A stretch of 64,000 nucleotides of DNA from JAPHSX01 sp041554195 (GTDB lineage Bacteria > Pseudomonadota > Gammaproteobacteria > Thiohalomonadales > Thiohalomonadaceae). The notes beneath the pieces were generated by a model that was not told the DNA's origin, did no database searches, and worked only from the letters and a program-made list of their open reading frames with translations. Below, one piece after another: positions 33,194-41,662 of this stretch (position 1 is its first letter; each line of letters opens with the position of its first letter). The translations under genes and the position numbers were made by a program. The stretch lies in the NCBI GenBank assembly GCA_041554195.1, contig JBFFMJ010000001.1:310001-374000 (forward strand). Direction: 5' to 3'.

Positions 33194-33931
33194 TTAGTGT
33201 ATGTCTTTCCAGTACTCTTTCTTCAGCATGTAGGCAACGATGAAGAAGAAGAAGAGGAAGATCAGTACGTAGATACCGAGCTGCTTACGCTTGAGCTGGA
33301 TCGGCTCACCGGTGTAGGCGAGGAAGTTTGTCAGGTCGCGGGCGGCCTGGTCATACTCGCTCTCGTTCATGCTACCGGGGGTCACCATCTCGTAACCGGT
33401 GATCACGGTGTGCTCGTTACCGTCATGATCGGTCTCGGTCTTCATGATGGCCTTCTTCATCCCTTCCAGCTCCCACAATACATGGGGCATGCCCACATCA
33501 GGGAACACGGCGTTGTTAACGCCGAAGGGACGACTTTCGTCGATGTAGAAGGTCTTGAAGTAGGTGTAGAGCCAGTCAACACCACGGGCACGGGCAATCA
33601 CGCTCAGATCGGGTGGAGGGTTACCGAACCACTTCTTCGCATCGCCCTTGGGCATCGCGATGGTCATGGTCTCACCCACCTTCTCGGCGGCCAGCATCAT
33701 ATCCTTCAGCTGCGCATCGCTCAGACCGATGTCCTGACCAACGCGGTTATAGCGCTGGTAGGCGGCCGAGTGACAGCTCAGGCAGTAGTTAACGAACAGC
33801 CCGGCACCGCGCTGCAGTGAGGCGTTGTCATGCAGGTCGATGTTGGCCTTCTCCAGGTGCGGACCCGCACCGGAAGCCATGCCCAGTACAGGCAGGGCGG
33901 CAAATACAAATGCAACGATTAATTTTTTCAT
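33194..33931 (-). CDS. petC: Ubiquinol-cytochrome c reductase, cytochrome c1
   Basis: Cytochrome c1 takes electrons from the Rieske protein and passes them to soluble cytochrome c. From the ATG at 33931, which overlaps the petB stop by 4 bp, it is 245 residues. It has a signal peptide (to about residue 20), the haem-binding C50-x-x-C53-H54 in 'YCLSCHSAAYQ', a distal methionine probably in 'MVTPGSMNE', and a C-terminal membrane anchor (about 222-238). The frame stays open 237 bp upstream, but that segment only shadows petB. Confidence 0.97.
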   Translation of the reverse strand: MKKLIVAFVFAALPVLGMASGAGPHLEKANIDLHDNASLQRGAGLFVNYCLSCHSAAYQRYNRVGQDIGLSDAQLKDMMLAAEKVGETMTIAMPKGDAKKWFGNPPPDLSVIARARGVDWLYTYFKTFYIDESRPFGVNNAVFPDVGMPHVLWELEGMKKAIMKTETDHDGNEHTVITGYEMVTPGSMNESEYDQAARDLTNFLAYTGEPIQLKRKQLGIYVLIFLFFFFIVAYMLKKEYWKDIH

Positions 33932-35163
33932 CCTGTTACCCTCTCCGGTACCGGCTTGGTCTTCTCGAACTTCGGAATAATGGCCAAAGCGAAGAAGAAT
34001 GCGAAGTAGTAGGCGGTGCCAATCTGCGCGATGGTGGTCAGCAGTGCGGTAGATGCCTGCATACCTAACCAACCCAGCAGAATGAAGTCCACAACGAACA
34101 CGGCCAGCAGGATCTTGAAGCAGGGACCACGGTAACGAATTGACTTCACCGGGCTGCGATCCAGCCACGGCAGGAAGAACAGAATCATTGTCGCCGCACC
34201 CATCACGATTACACCGGGGAACGCAGAACCGGCAATAGACGGTACCGCACGCAACATGGCGTAGAACGGGGTGAAGTACCAGACCGGGGCGATGTGTGCC
34301 GGGGTCTTCAGCGAGTTGGCAGGCTCAAAGTTGGGATGCTCAATGAAGTAGCCACCCATCTCCGGGGCGAAAAACAGAATCGCGCAGAAGACGATGAGGA
34401 AGCCGATAACGCCGACGATATCCTTCACGGTGTAGTAAGGGTGGAAGGGGATGCCGTCCAGCGGCTTGCCATCAGGACCCTTGTTCTTCTTGATCTCAAC
34501 ACCATCGGGGTTGTTGGAGCCCACCTCGTGCAGCGCAAGAATATGTGCCACAACCAGACCGATAAGCACCAGCGGCACGGCGATAACGTGGAACGCGAAG
34601 AAGCGGTTCAGGGTCACATCAGAGACAACGAAGTCACCACGAATCCACACAGAGAGCTCTTCACCAACAAACGGTACGGCGGCGAACAGGTTAACGATAA
34701 CCTGGGCACCCCAGTAGGACATCTGGCCCCAGGGCAGCAGGTAACCGAGGAAGGCCTCGGCCATCAGTGCTAGGTAGATCAGGCAACCGAAGATCCAGAT
34801 AAGCTCGCGCGGTGCCTTATAGGAGCCGTACATCAGGCCACGGAACATATGCAGGTAGACCACGGCGAAGAACGCTGAAGCACCGGTAGAGTGCATATAG
34901 CGAATCAGCCAGCCCCAGTCGACATCACGCATGATGAATTCAACCGAGCCGAAGGCCAGCTCGCCGTCAGGCTTGTAGCTCATGGTGAGGAAGATGCCGG
35001 AGACGATCTGGATAACCAGAACCAGCAGTGCCAGCGAGCCGAAGAAGTACCAGAAGTTAAAATTCTTCGGTGCGTAGTATTCGGAAAGGTGCTCTTTCCA
35101 CATCTTGGTCAGGGGGAAGCGTGCGTCCACCCAGCCCAGAAGTTGCATCATCATATTATTCAT
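33928..35163 (-). CDS. petB: Ubiquinol-cytochrome c reductase, cytochrome b
   Basis: Cytochrome b is the membrane core of complex III and holds both b haems and the two quinone sites. The 411-residue protein includes the N-terminal four-helix part and the C-terminal domain in one chain, with about eight membrane segments. The quinol-oxidation site motif PEWY is replaced by 'PVWYFTPFYAM', i.e. P-V-W-Y in the expected place. Haem histidines are in 'RYMHSTGAS', 'VYLHMFRGL' and 'FAFHVIAVPLV'. It abuts petA (overlap of one base) and overlaps petC. Confidence 0.97.
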   Translation of the reverse strand: MNNMMMQLLGWVDARFPLTKMWKEHLSEYYAPKNFNFWYFFGSLALLVLVIQIVSGIFLTMSYKPDGELAFGSVEFIMRDVDWGWLIRYMHSTGASAFFAVVYLHMFRGLMYGSYKAPRELIWIFGCLIYLALMAEAFLGYLLPWGQMSYWGAQVIVNLFAAVPFVGEELSVWIRGDFVVSDVTLNRFFAFHVIAVPLVLIGLVVAHILALHEVGSNNPDGVEIKKNKGPDGKPLDGIPFHPYYTVKDIVGVIGFLIVFCAILFFAPEMGGYFIEHPNFEPANSLKTPAHIAPVWYFTPFYAMLRAVPSIAGSAFPGVIVMGAATMILFFLPWLDRSPVKSIRYRGPCFKILLAVFVVDFILLGWLGMQASTALLTTIAQIGTAYYFAFFFALAIIPKFEKTKPVPERVTG

Positions 35164-35771
35164 TACGCAGCGCCTCCATCGTCACCCACCAGAATGCGGG
35201 TTTCACTCAGGTACTTATACTTGGGTACCTCGAGGTTTTTCGGTGCAGGAACACCGGCGAAGACACGACCGGCCAGGTCAAAACGTGAGCCGTGGCAGGG
35301 GCAGAAGAAGCCGCCCTTCCACTCGGGACCGAGGTCGGCCGGAGCCATGTCGGGACGGTAGGTCGGAGAGCAACCGAGGTGGGTACAGATACCGACCAGT
35401 ACCGCATACTCCTTGTGCTCCTCACGAGCACGGAAGGCATTCGTCGCGTAACCGGCCGCAGGCTGCTGACCGGAATTCTCTGAATTCGGGTCCAGCAGTT
35501 GTGCATCAATACCGGGCAGATCCATCATATTCTGCTCGGTACGACGAACGATCCATACCGGTTTACCACGCCACTCGACGGTCATCATCTGACCCGGCTC
35601 CAGCTTACTCACGTCAGCCTCCACCGGCGCACCGGCGGCTCTGGCGCGAGCACTGGGCTGCAGTGACAATCCGAACGGGATAGCAACTGCCGCTGCACCT
35701 GCCGCACCCACCACACTGGTGGCTGCGGTCAGGAAGCGGCGTCGACCCTTATCTACGCCTTCTGTGCTCAT
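35163..35771 (-). CDS. petA: Ubiquinol-cytochrome c reductase, Rieske iron-sulfur subunit
   Basis: The Rieske subunit carries a [2Fe-2S] cluster on the periplasmic side. The 202-residue protein has an N-terminal twin-arginine-like segment 'GRRRFLTAATSV' with a membrane anchor (about 13-38). The cluster ligands are C129 and H131 in 'CTHLGC' and C157 and H160 in 'CPCHGS', with C134 and C159 placed for the stabilising disulfide. It is the first gene of petABC; a 191-bp spacer upstream holds a palindrome at 35883-35897. Confidence 0.98.
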   Translation of the reverse strand: MSTEGVDKGRRRFLTAATSVVGAAGAAAVAIPFGLSLQPSARARAAGAPVEADVSKLEPGQMMTVEWRGKPVWIVRRTEQNMMDLPGIDAQLLDPNSENSGQQPAAGYATNAFRAREEHKEYAVLVGICTHLGCSPTYRPDMAPADLGPEWKGGFFCPCHGSRFDLAGRVFAGVPAPKNLEVPKYKYLSETRILVGDDGGAA

Positions 35772-35882
35772 TAAGCCTCTCCCAACAATTTAAAGACTTG
35801 AAAAAAAACTCTCGTTACGGCGGGCGATCCCGCCATATGCACCACCCCAAGCTCAGGGATAGCGCAGAAATTCAGTAAATTA

Positions 35883-35897
35883 GGAATTACTAATTCC
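35883..35897. promoter_or_regulatory. 15-bp perfect palindrome upstream of petABC
   Basis: GGAATTA-C-TAATTCC is a perfect palindrome 111 bp upstream of the petA start, within the petA/NIF3 spacer. A weak promoter (TTGTAA, 16 bp, TATTTT on the minus strand) lies just beside it, so a bound dimer could control the bc1 operon. I do not recognise the regulator. Confidence 0.4.
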
Positions 35898-35962
35898 CTA
35901 AAATATTAGCCGCACATTGTCTTACAAATGACACATTCAGGTCAAGCAGATATGCCCACACT

Positions 35963-36721
35963 TTATACAGGGTTTAAGATATCCACGAAGTGATTCTTCA
36001 GAGCAAAATAGTCTGCCAAATGGTTGCCCAGCGCCCTGGCACCGTAACGCTCGGTGGCATGATGACCGGCGGCAATATAGTGAATGCCCAGCTCGCGGGC
36101 GATATGCACGGTGGGCTCTGAGATCTCACCACTAATGTAGGCATCCAGCCCCAGGGCTGCCGCCTGCTCGATATAGCCCTCGGCCCCGCCGCTACACCAG
36201 CCGACACGGTGTATCGGGTGGTCGCCCCCCTCGATCAACAGCGGCTCCCGATCCAGCTTTTCACCGATAAACCCGGCGAGTGCCTGGGCGCTCATCCCCT
36301 GTGCGAGACTGCCATACATCGCAATGCCACCCTCGGGGCCATGACCGAAACGCCCCTCAACGGGGAGCTCAAACAATATCCCCAACTGAGCGTTGTTGCC
36401 CAGCGCGCCGTGACCGTCCAGTGGCAGATGATAGGCGAGTAGTGAAATATCATGATCCAGCAGCGCCTTGATGCGCCGCTGCTTCATGCCGACGATGGCG
36501 GGCGACTCCCCCTTCCAGAAATAGCCGTGGTGCACCAGCAGCAGGTCCGCCTTATGTTCAATCGCCGCATTGATCAGCGCCTGCGAGGCGGTCACCCCGC
36601 TAACGATGCGCCGAACCTCTCCCCTCCCCTCAACCTGCAGGCCGTTGGGGGCGTAATCCTGATAGTCACCAACGCTGAGAAGGGTGTCACAGTAATCAAT
36701 GATCTGTTGCAAGGTGGTCAT
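35963..36721 (-). CDS. NIF3-like dinuclear metal-centre protein
   Basis: A 252-residue NIF3/YbgI family protein. From the ATG at 36721 it begins 'MTTLQQIIDYCDTLLSVGDY' and 'APNGLQVEG', the family start. The histidine motifs of the metal site are seen in 'LLVHHGYFWKG' and 'LAYHLPLDGH', with a late histidine and glutamate in 'AAGHHATERYG'. YbgI proteins are often annotated as GTP cyclohydrolase I type 2, a role that is not firmly shown. It is divergent from the DegS-type protease with a 61-bp spacer. The open frame upstream to 36934 is not part of the family sequence. Confidence 0.93.
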   Translation of the reverse strand: MTTLQQIIDYCDTLLSVGDYQDYAPNGLQVEGRGEVRRIVSGVTASQALINAAIEHKADLLLVHHGYFWKGESPAIVGMKQRRIKALLDHDISLLAYHLPLDGHGALGNNAQLGILFELPVEGRFGHGPEGGIAMYGSLAQGMSAQALAGFIGEKLDREPLLIEGGDHPIHRVGWCSGGAEGYIEQAAALGLDAYISGEISEPTVHIARELGIHYIAAGHHATERYGARALGNHLADYFALKNHFVDILNPV

Positions 36722-36782
36722 GCGGTAGGCGGCTCCATGAGTTAAGATTACCAGACTTAAATTGAAACAGAGTATAAGGGAT

Positions 36783-37946
36783 ATGAAGCTATATAAGCCG
36801 GTAGTTTTCCTCTTCCAGGCCGTCACCATCGGACTGGCCATCGCCTTTCTGGTGCTGGTGTGGCAGCCGCAACTGCTGGATAACGGCAAAAAGGTAGTGG
36901 AATTTATCGAGAGCAATGCCCCTACCCTGCCCACCTCGGCGCTACATTCCGGCCCCGTCTCTTATGCCGATGCGGTAGAGATCGCCGCCCCGGCGGTGGT
37001 CAACATCAATACCCGCAAGACGGTAGTGCAGCAACAGAGCCCGCTGTTCGACGACCCCTTCTTCCGTCGCTTCTTCGGTGAGCAGTTCGGTATCAAGCCG
37101 CGCGAACGCGAGGAGACCTCGCTCGGCTCTGGCGTCATCATCAACGCCAACGGCTACATCCTCACCAATAATCATGTAATTGAGGGGGCTGATACCATTC
37201 AGGTCACGCTACGTGATGGACGCAGCTCGGAGGCCAAACTGGTGGGCAGCGACCCCGAGGCCGATCTTGCGGTATTAAAAATTAAGCAGGAAAACCTTCC
37301 TGCGATCACCCTTGGCGATGCCGACGCCCTGCGCGTAGGTGATGTGGTGCTCGCCATCGGCAATCCCTTCGGTGTCGGTCAAACCGTTACCCTCGGAATC
37401 GTCAGTGCCACCGGTCGCAGTTCGCTCGGCATCAACACCTTCGAGAACTTTATCCAGACCGATGCGGCGATCAACCCCGGTAACTCCGGCGGTGCGCTGA
37501 TCACCGCCCGTGGTGAGCTTATCGGCATCAACACCGCCATCTTCTCCAAGTCGGGTGGCTCACAGGGGATCGGTTTTGCCATCCCGATGAGTCTGGCGAA
37601 AAATTCGATGGCGCAAATCGTCGAGAAGGGTTACGTCAGCCGCGGCTGGATGGGGGTTGAAATACAGGAGCTCACCCCGCCGCTCGCCGAATCGTTTGGA
37701 TTAAAAGATGAGAAGGGGATCATCATTGCCGGTGTCCTCAAGGGTGGCCCCGCCGATCAAGGCGGCCTCAAGCCCGGCGACATCATCACCAGCATCAATG
37801 CGCATAGCATTGAGAGCGCGCACGACGCCCTGAATACCATCAGCCAGACCGCCCCTGGCGAGAAGGTCAGTGTAGAGGGACAGCGCGACGGCAAGGCCCT
37901 GAGCTTGAAGATCGAGGTAGGGGAGAGACCGAAGCAGGAGCGGTAG
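36783..37946 (+). CDS. DegS/AlgW-type site-1 serine protease with one PDZ domain
   Basis: This 387-residue protein has an N-terminal membrane anchor (about residues 7-28), a trypsin-like domain with the triad H131 ('NNHVIEG'), D161 ('EADLAVLK') and S235 ('NPGNSGGAL'), and one PDZ domain (about 280-375). A single PDZ plus anchor marks DegS/AlgW rather than DegP. Such proteases sense misfolded outer-membrane proteins and cut the anti-sigma factor RseA/MucA, neither of which is here. Position next to hisC matches algW of Pseudomonas. I prefer the ATG at 36783, with AAGGG 2 bp before it, over an in-frame TTG at 36762. Confidence 0.94.
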   Translation: MKLYKPVVFLFQAVTIGLAIAFLVLVWQPQLLDNGKKVVEFIESNAPTLPTSALHSGPVSYADAVEIAAPAVVNINTRKTVVQQQSPLFDDPFFRRFFGEQFGIKPREREETSLGSGVIINANGYILTNNHVIEGADTIQVTLRDGRSSEAKLVGSDPEADLAVLKIKQENLPAITLGDADALRVGDVVLAIGNPFGVGQTVTLGIVSATGRSSLGINTFENFIQTDAAINPGNSGGALITARGELIGINTAIFSKSGGSQGIGFAIPMSLAKNSMAQIVEKGYVSRGWMGVEIQELTPPLAESFGLKDEKGIIIAGVLKGGPADQGGLKPGDIITSINAHSIESAHDALNTISQTAPGEKVSVEGQRDGKALSLKIEVGERPKQER

Positions 37947-37955
37947 ATGCCGTAG

Positions 37956-38022
37956 CTCACGTTGCAATAGCTACGTGAGATCAATCTACGCCGAGCACGT
38001 CAGGGAGCTTGCGCACCCTGAC
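37956..38022. repeat. Two hairpins between the convergent protease gene and hisC
   Basis: CTCACGT/ACGTGAG (37956-37962 and 37973-37979) and GTCAGGG/CCCTGAC (37999-38005 and 38016-38022) form two 7-bp perfect stems in the 95-bp convergent spacer. Neither has a long T-run. They may assist termination or be degenerate dispersed repeats. Confidence 0.5.
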
Positions 38023-38041
38023 CTACGCCTGACTGTTATCC

Positions 38042-39124
38042 CTAAAGCACGGCCCGCAACGCAGACAAGAACGCCCCATTCTCCTCCGCCGTCCCCACCG
38101 TCACCCGCAAACAATCAGCCAGCGGCCCGTCACTCGCCTTCATGTTTTTAATCAGCACACCGCGCTCCTTAATACCCTCGAAGATGGCATTGGCGCGCCC
38201 GGCGGGAACGCGAAACAGGATGAAGTTGGCGGCGGAGGGGTAGAGGGTAAGGCCGTCGAGTTTTTCCATTTCGCTAAAGAGGCGGCTGCGCTCTTCGCGA
38301 ATGAGACGGGTCTGTTCGTCGAGCACATCGATATTTTTCAGCGCAAACTCGGCGGCGGCCTGGGTCATTACGTTAATGTTGTAGGGCAGGCGCACCTTGT
38401 CGAACTCGTTTAGCCACTCGGTGGGGCCGGCCAGCAGGCCTAGGCGCAGGCCGGCGAGCCCCAGCTTGGAGACGGTACGCATCACCAGCAGGTTGTCGAA
38501 CTCGCCGAGGCGCTGCATAAAGCTCTTACCGGCGAAGGCATGGTAGGCCTCGTCCACTACCACCAGGCCGTTGGCCATCCGGATGATCGCCTCGACCTGC
38601 TCTTCCGCGAACAGGTTGCCGGTGGGGTTATTGGGGTAGGCCAGGTAGATCACCGCCGGCTCGTACTGCTGGATCGCCTGCTCCATCGCCGCCATGTCGA
38701 GGGAGAAGTCCTCATTAAGCGGTACGCCCACGTACTCCAGGCCGCTGAAGGTGGCGATCATTTTGTACATCACAAAGCTCGGCTCGGGGGCCAGCACCAC
38801 CCGCTTGGTACCGCCAAGGGCCAGGGCGAGGATCTGGATGATCTCATCGGAGCCGTTGCCCAGCATCACCCCCATGTTCTCGGGAACACCCATCGCCTTG
38901 CGCAGCTCAACGGTTAAGCCCCTAGCCGCCGGGTCAGGGTAGCGGTTAACCGGAATATCGCGCACCATCCCCTGCCACGCATCGAGCATCGCCTCAGGCC
39001 AGTGGTAGGGGTTCTCCATCGCGTCGAGCTTAATGAGCTCACCTGAGTCAGGGACGTGGTAGGCGGCGATGTCGCGAATGTCGGGGCGGATCCAGTGTTC
39101 CACCTTTTGGGAGATTGCACTCAT
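38042..39124 (-). CDS. hisC: Histidinol-phosphate aminotransferase
   Basis: HisC is a PLP enzyme converting imidazole-acetol phosphate and glutamate to histidinol phosphate. The 360-residue protein has the class I/II aminotransferase fold with 'LDAMENPYHWPE' at the N-terminus, 'LGNGSDEIIQ' for phosphate contact, 'YLAYPNNPTGNL', 'VVDEAYHAF' with the PLP aspartate, and 'MRTVSKLGLAGLRLG' with the Schiff-base lysine. In the Pseudomonas order hisC, hisD and hisG are adjacent. Here the gsp operon separates hisC from the other two. Confidence 0.97.
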   Translation of the reverse strand: MSAISQKVEHWIRPDIRDIAAYHVPDSGELIKLDAMENPYHWPEAMLDAWQGMVRDIPVNRYPDPAARGLTVELRKAMGVPENMGVMLGNGSDEIIQILALALGGTKRVVLAPEPSFVMYKMIATFSGLEYVGVPLNEDFSLDMAAMEQAIQQYEPAVIYLAYPNNPTGNLFAEEQVEAIIRMANGLVVVDEAYHAFAGKSFMQRLGEFDNLLVMRTVSKLGLAGLRLGLLAGPTEWLNEFDKVRLPYNINVMTQAAAEFALKNIDVLDEQTRLIREERSRLFSEMEKLDGLTLYPSAANFILFRVPAGRANAIFEGIKERGVLIKNMKASDGPLADCLRVTVGTAEENGAFLSALRAVL

Positions 39125-39199
39125 TAGCTTTGTCTCAATACGATCAGGGAAAGCCCTGCATTGTACCGGCTAGGGAGTGGAATAAAAGAGCGCGACGGA

Positions 39200-39964
39200 T
39201 TAAAGCCCACCGCTAAAATTAAGCGGATAACTCCCCTGGCTGTCGGGCTTGCCGAGCATCGTGAGGGAGTCACGCAGGGCCTTCGCTGCCGATTCGCGCG
39301 GTTTTACCTGCCCCTCAAGCTGGTAGGCGCCCTCAGTGCTGAGGGTGAACGTCGCGCTCAGCTCCAGCGGCCCGCCGCTGTCACTGAGCGCCCCCTCAAT
39401 ACCACCGCCCTCTGCGCTATGGAGGCTCATCTGCAGGTCGCCGAAGACCAGTTTATCCATTACCTGAATACCCGCCTGATGCCAGACGACTCTGCCCTCG
39501 GCCTCCAGTGGTCGTCCCTCGACACTGAGCCGCAGCTTATCGAGTTTTAACGACAGCTCACCCTCTAGCGGTAGCGGTACCATCGGCAGATAGGGCTGGA
39601 TCAGGGCCAGCGGCAGTTGCCCCTTAATGTCGGAGAACGCCAACTCGCCACCACCAAGGGGCAGCTGCGCCTGCGTCTGCAGATAGCCTTCTGTGGCGTG
39701 CAGGGTGATGAAACCGTCCACACGCCCCAGCAACAGGCCCCACGGCGAGAGGTTCCAACTGGGGCTGGCGACGACCTTCTTCTGATATTGCAGCTGTTGT
39801 GCCTCCCCTTCCCACAGGGTGCCGCTGAGACCGGCCAGCTGCACCTGCCCGCCCAGCGACTCGGCGGCCATGTCATAGGCCACCGTGGCCGGAAAACGCC
39901 ACACCATAAAACAGAGCCAGGCAGAGAGGCCGAGCAACAGGTAATGCCACCGACGTTTCATCAT
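39200..39964 (-). CDS. gspN: Type II secretion protein GspN
   Basis: GspN is a bitopic inner-membrane protein of some type II secretion systems, of unclear role. The 254-residue sequence has one N-terminal membrane segment (about residues 7-22, 'YLLLGLSAWLCFMVW') and a periplasmic domain rich in beta strands. It includes 'LSGTLWEGEAQQLQY' and 'WNLSPWGLLLGRV', phrases typical of GspN. It is the last gene of the operon and overlaps gspM by 4 bp. Confidence 0.88.
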   Translation of the reverse strand: MMKRRWHYLLLGLSAWLCFMVWRFPATVAYDMAAESLGGQVQLAGLSGTLWEGEAQQLQYQKKVVASPSWNLSPWGLLLGRVDGFITLHATEGYLQTQAQLPLGGGELAFSDIKGQLPLALIQPYLPMVPLPLEGELSLKLDKLRLSVEGRPLEAEGRVVWHQAGIQVMDKLVFGDLQMSLHSAEGGGIEGALSDSGGPLELSATFTLSTEGAYQLEGQVKPRESAAKALRDSLTMLGKPDSQGSYPLNFSGGL

Positions 39965-40437
39965 GCGCCTCGCTCCAGTACCACCGTGGCATTGACCTGC
40001 CCGGGGGCGGGCAGACGCTCCAGGCTGAGGGAGGTGACCCCAACGCCCTGCTCAACACCCAGTCGGCCCAGCCAGCGCACCATGTCATCAAAGCTCGCCT
40101 GCTCAAAACGCAGCCGCACCCCGCTGGCCTCCGGCTTGACCTGTTTAAGCGCCCCGCCCAACCCGTTTTTCTTGGCGCTGGCATCAACCAGACTCAATAG
40201 CGAGCCGCCGCCGCGCTGCGCCCAACCGTTGCCACGCAAGGCCTGGACCTGTTGTGCCGACTGCTCCATCCATGCCAGAAGCTCGCGATCTGCAGCCACA
40301 CTCTTTTCCATCCGCGCCATCTCCTCGGCAAAGGGGTCGAGGATCAGGCTGTAGATCAACAGCAAGGCCAGCGCCACGCCACCGATCAGCAGGGTGCGTT
40401 GCTCGCGTGCCTGTAGATTCTGCCAGTAGTGCATCAT
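39961..40437 (-). CDS. gspM: Type II secretion protein GspM
   Basis: GspM is a small bitopic component of the inner-membrane platform that pairs with GspL. The 158-residue protein has a short cytoplasmic stretch, one membrane segment (about residues 14-33, 'LLIGGVALALLLIYSLIL') and a periplasmic ferredoxin-like domain. It starts with 'YWQNLQAREQRTLLIGG', the usual GspM opening. It overlaps gspL and gspN by 4 bp each. Confidence 0.9.
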   Translation of the reverse strand: MMHYWQNLQAREQRTLLIGGVALALLLIYSLILDPFAEEMARMEKSVAADRELLAWMEQSAQQVQALRGNGWAQRGGGSLLSLVDASAKKNGLGGALKQVKPEASGVRLRFEQASFDDMVRWLGRLGVEQGVGVTSLSLERLPAPGQVNATVVLERGA

Positions 40438-41648
40438 TGTGCCGCCCCCCGAATCGCCACACGCCCCTCGACTTTATTGTCGCGACTGGAGGCGTTACGG
40501 ATCTCCGTCTCCAGTCCCTGCTGTTGCAGGCTCTCTTTCAGCGCATCCAGTGCGGGCAAGTCATCCAGATCAAATTCCAGCTCCAGCTCTCCCTGGCGAT
40601 AGCGCATATTCTTCAGCTCCGCCCCCTTGGCGCGACTTAGCACCGGCCCGCTTGCCGCCAGCAGGGCAACAAAGGCACCGCCGTTACCGGCCCCCTGTAG
40701 CTCCTCCAGCTTGCGCTCCATCTGCACCCTGGGATTGACCACATTCTTCGCCTCGGGGAAGGTGTCGCGGTAGACCTTTTCCACCGCCCCGTAGAGCCGC
40801 GCCTCTTCGGCGGCGAGCTGCCGATAGTCGTAGATCGACTCGCCGCCAGAGAGCAACAGCCATGCCGCCAACAACGCGGCGGTGGCGCGCCACGGACGCC
40901 ATATCCTGCCCAGCTGCTCCTTGCGCCCGAACTCCCCCTGCAACAGGTTGATGGCGTGCTCTGCGGGGGCCGTGGCCAGCAGGCTCAGCGGCTCGGCGAC
41001 CACCTCATAGCGCTGTTCCAGTTGTGCCAGTGTCCCCTGCCAGTGGGGCTCACTCGCCGCATCGCCACGGGCATCAAAGATGCGAAGCGTGGTGATCTCC
41101 TCGGGGCCACGCGGCAGTGCCAGTGTCAGCAGGGTCTCCAGCCCGTCGAGGGGCAGACTGTAGGCCTCATAGGGTGAGAGGCGCAGCATCGCCCCATCGC
41201 GCTCCAGCAGCATGCTCAACTGGCCCGGCTGCCAGGGCAGGAGTTGCGCCGCGTTCAGGCAGGCGTGGGGCTTGAGTTCGGCCTCGGCAAAGCGCGCCTG
41301 CCACGCCTCCATCTGCTGAAGATTGACCGCCAGCACCGGCAGTGTGCCGTCAGGCTGTCGCTTGCCCAGGGCAAAGTGGTAGTTCTCGACCTCGTCGGCC
41401 AGCTGCTCCTCCACCGCGAAGGGCAGCGCGCGGCGTAGCCTCTGCCCCTGTAGCGGGGGCAGTGCGGCGCTCAGGCTGAGCAGTGGCAGCGGCGGCAGGA
41501 GCACCGTTACGCGCTCTCCATGACTGCGCAGTGCTGCCTCTTTCAGCTCACCACGGCGCACGCCAGCGCTGCCCTGTGCGCCGCGACTAAGCCAGCACAC
41601 CTCACCCTGAGGCTCGTTGCCCAACCGAATGTATAATGTTGTTTGCAT
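40434..41648 (-). CDS. gspL: Type II secretion protein GspL
   Basis: GspL links the cytoplasmic ATPase GspE to the membrane platform. The 404-residue protein has a cytoplasmic actin-like domain (about 1-240; 'LRRALPFAVEEQLADEVENYHFA'-like core section), one membrane segment (about 250-268) and a periplasmic GspL-C domain. The order after gspK and before gspM is standard. The ATG at 41648 lies 14 bp beyond the gspK stop. Confidence 0.92.
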   Translation of the reverse strand: MQTTLYIRLGNEPQGEVCWLSRGAQGSAGVRRGELKEAALRSHGERVTVLLPPLPLLSLSAALPPLQGQRLRRALPFAVEEQLADEVENYHFALGKRQPDGTLPVLAVNLQQMEAWQARFAEAELKPHACLNAAQLLPWQPGQLSMLLERDGAMLRLSPYEAYSLPLDGLETLLTLALPRGPEEITTLRIFDARGDAASEPHWQGTLAQLEQRYEVVAEPLSLLATAPAEHAINLLQGEFGRKEQLGRIWRPWRATAALLAAWLLLSGGESIYDYRQLAAEEARLYGAVEKVYRDTFPEAKNVVNPRVQMERKLEELQGAGNGGAFVALLAASGPVLSRAKGAELKNMRYRQGELELEFDLDDLPALDALKESLQQQGLETEIRNASSRDNKVEGRVAIRGAAQ

Positions 41649-41662
41649 AATCAGTAGGTTCC

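Noticed and set aside
36783..37946. DegP/HtrA (two-PDZ periplasmic protease)
   Set aside because: Only one PDZ domain and an uncleaved-looking membrane anchor are present, which fits DegS/AlgW.
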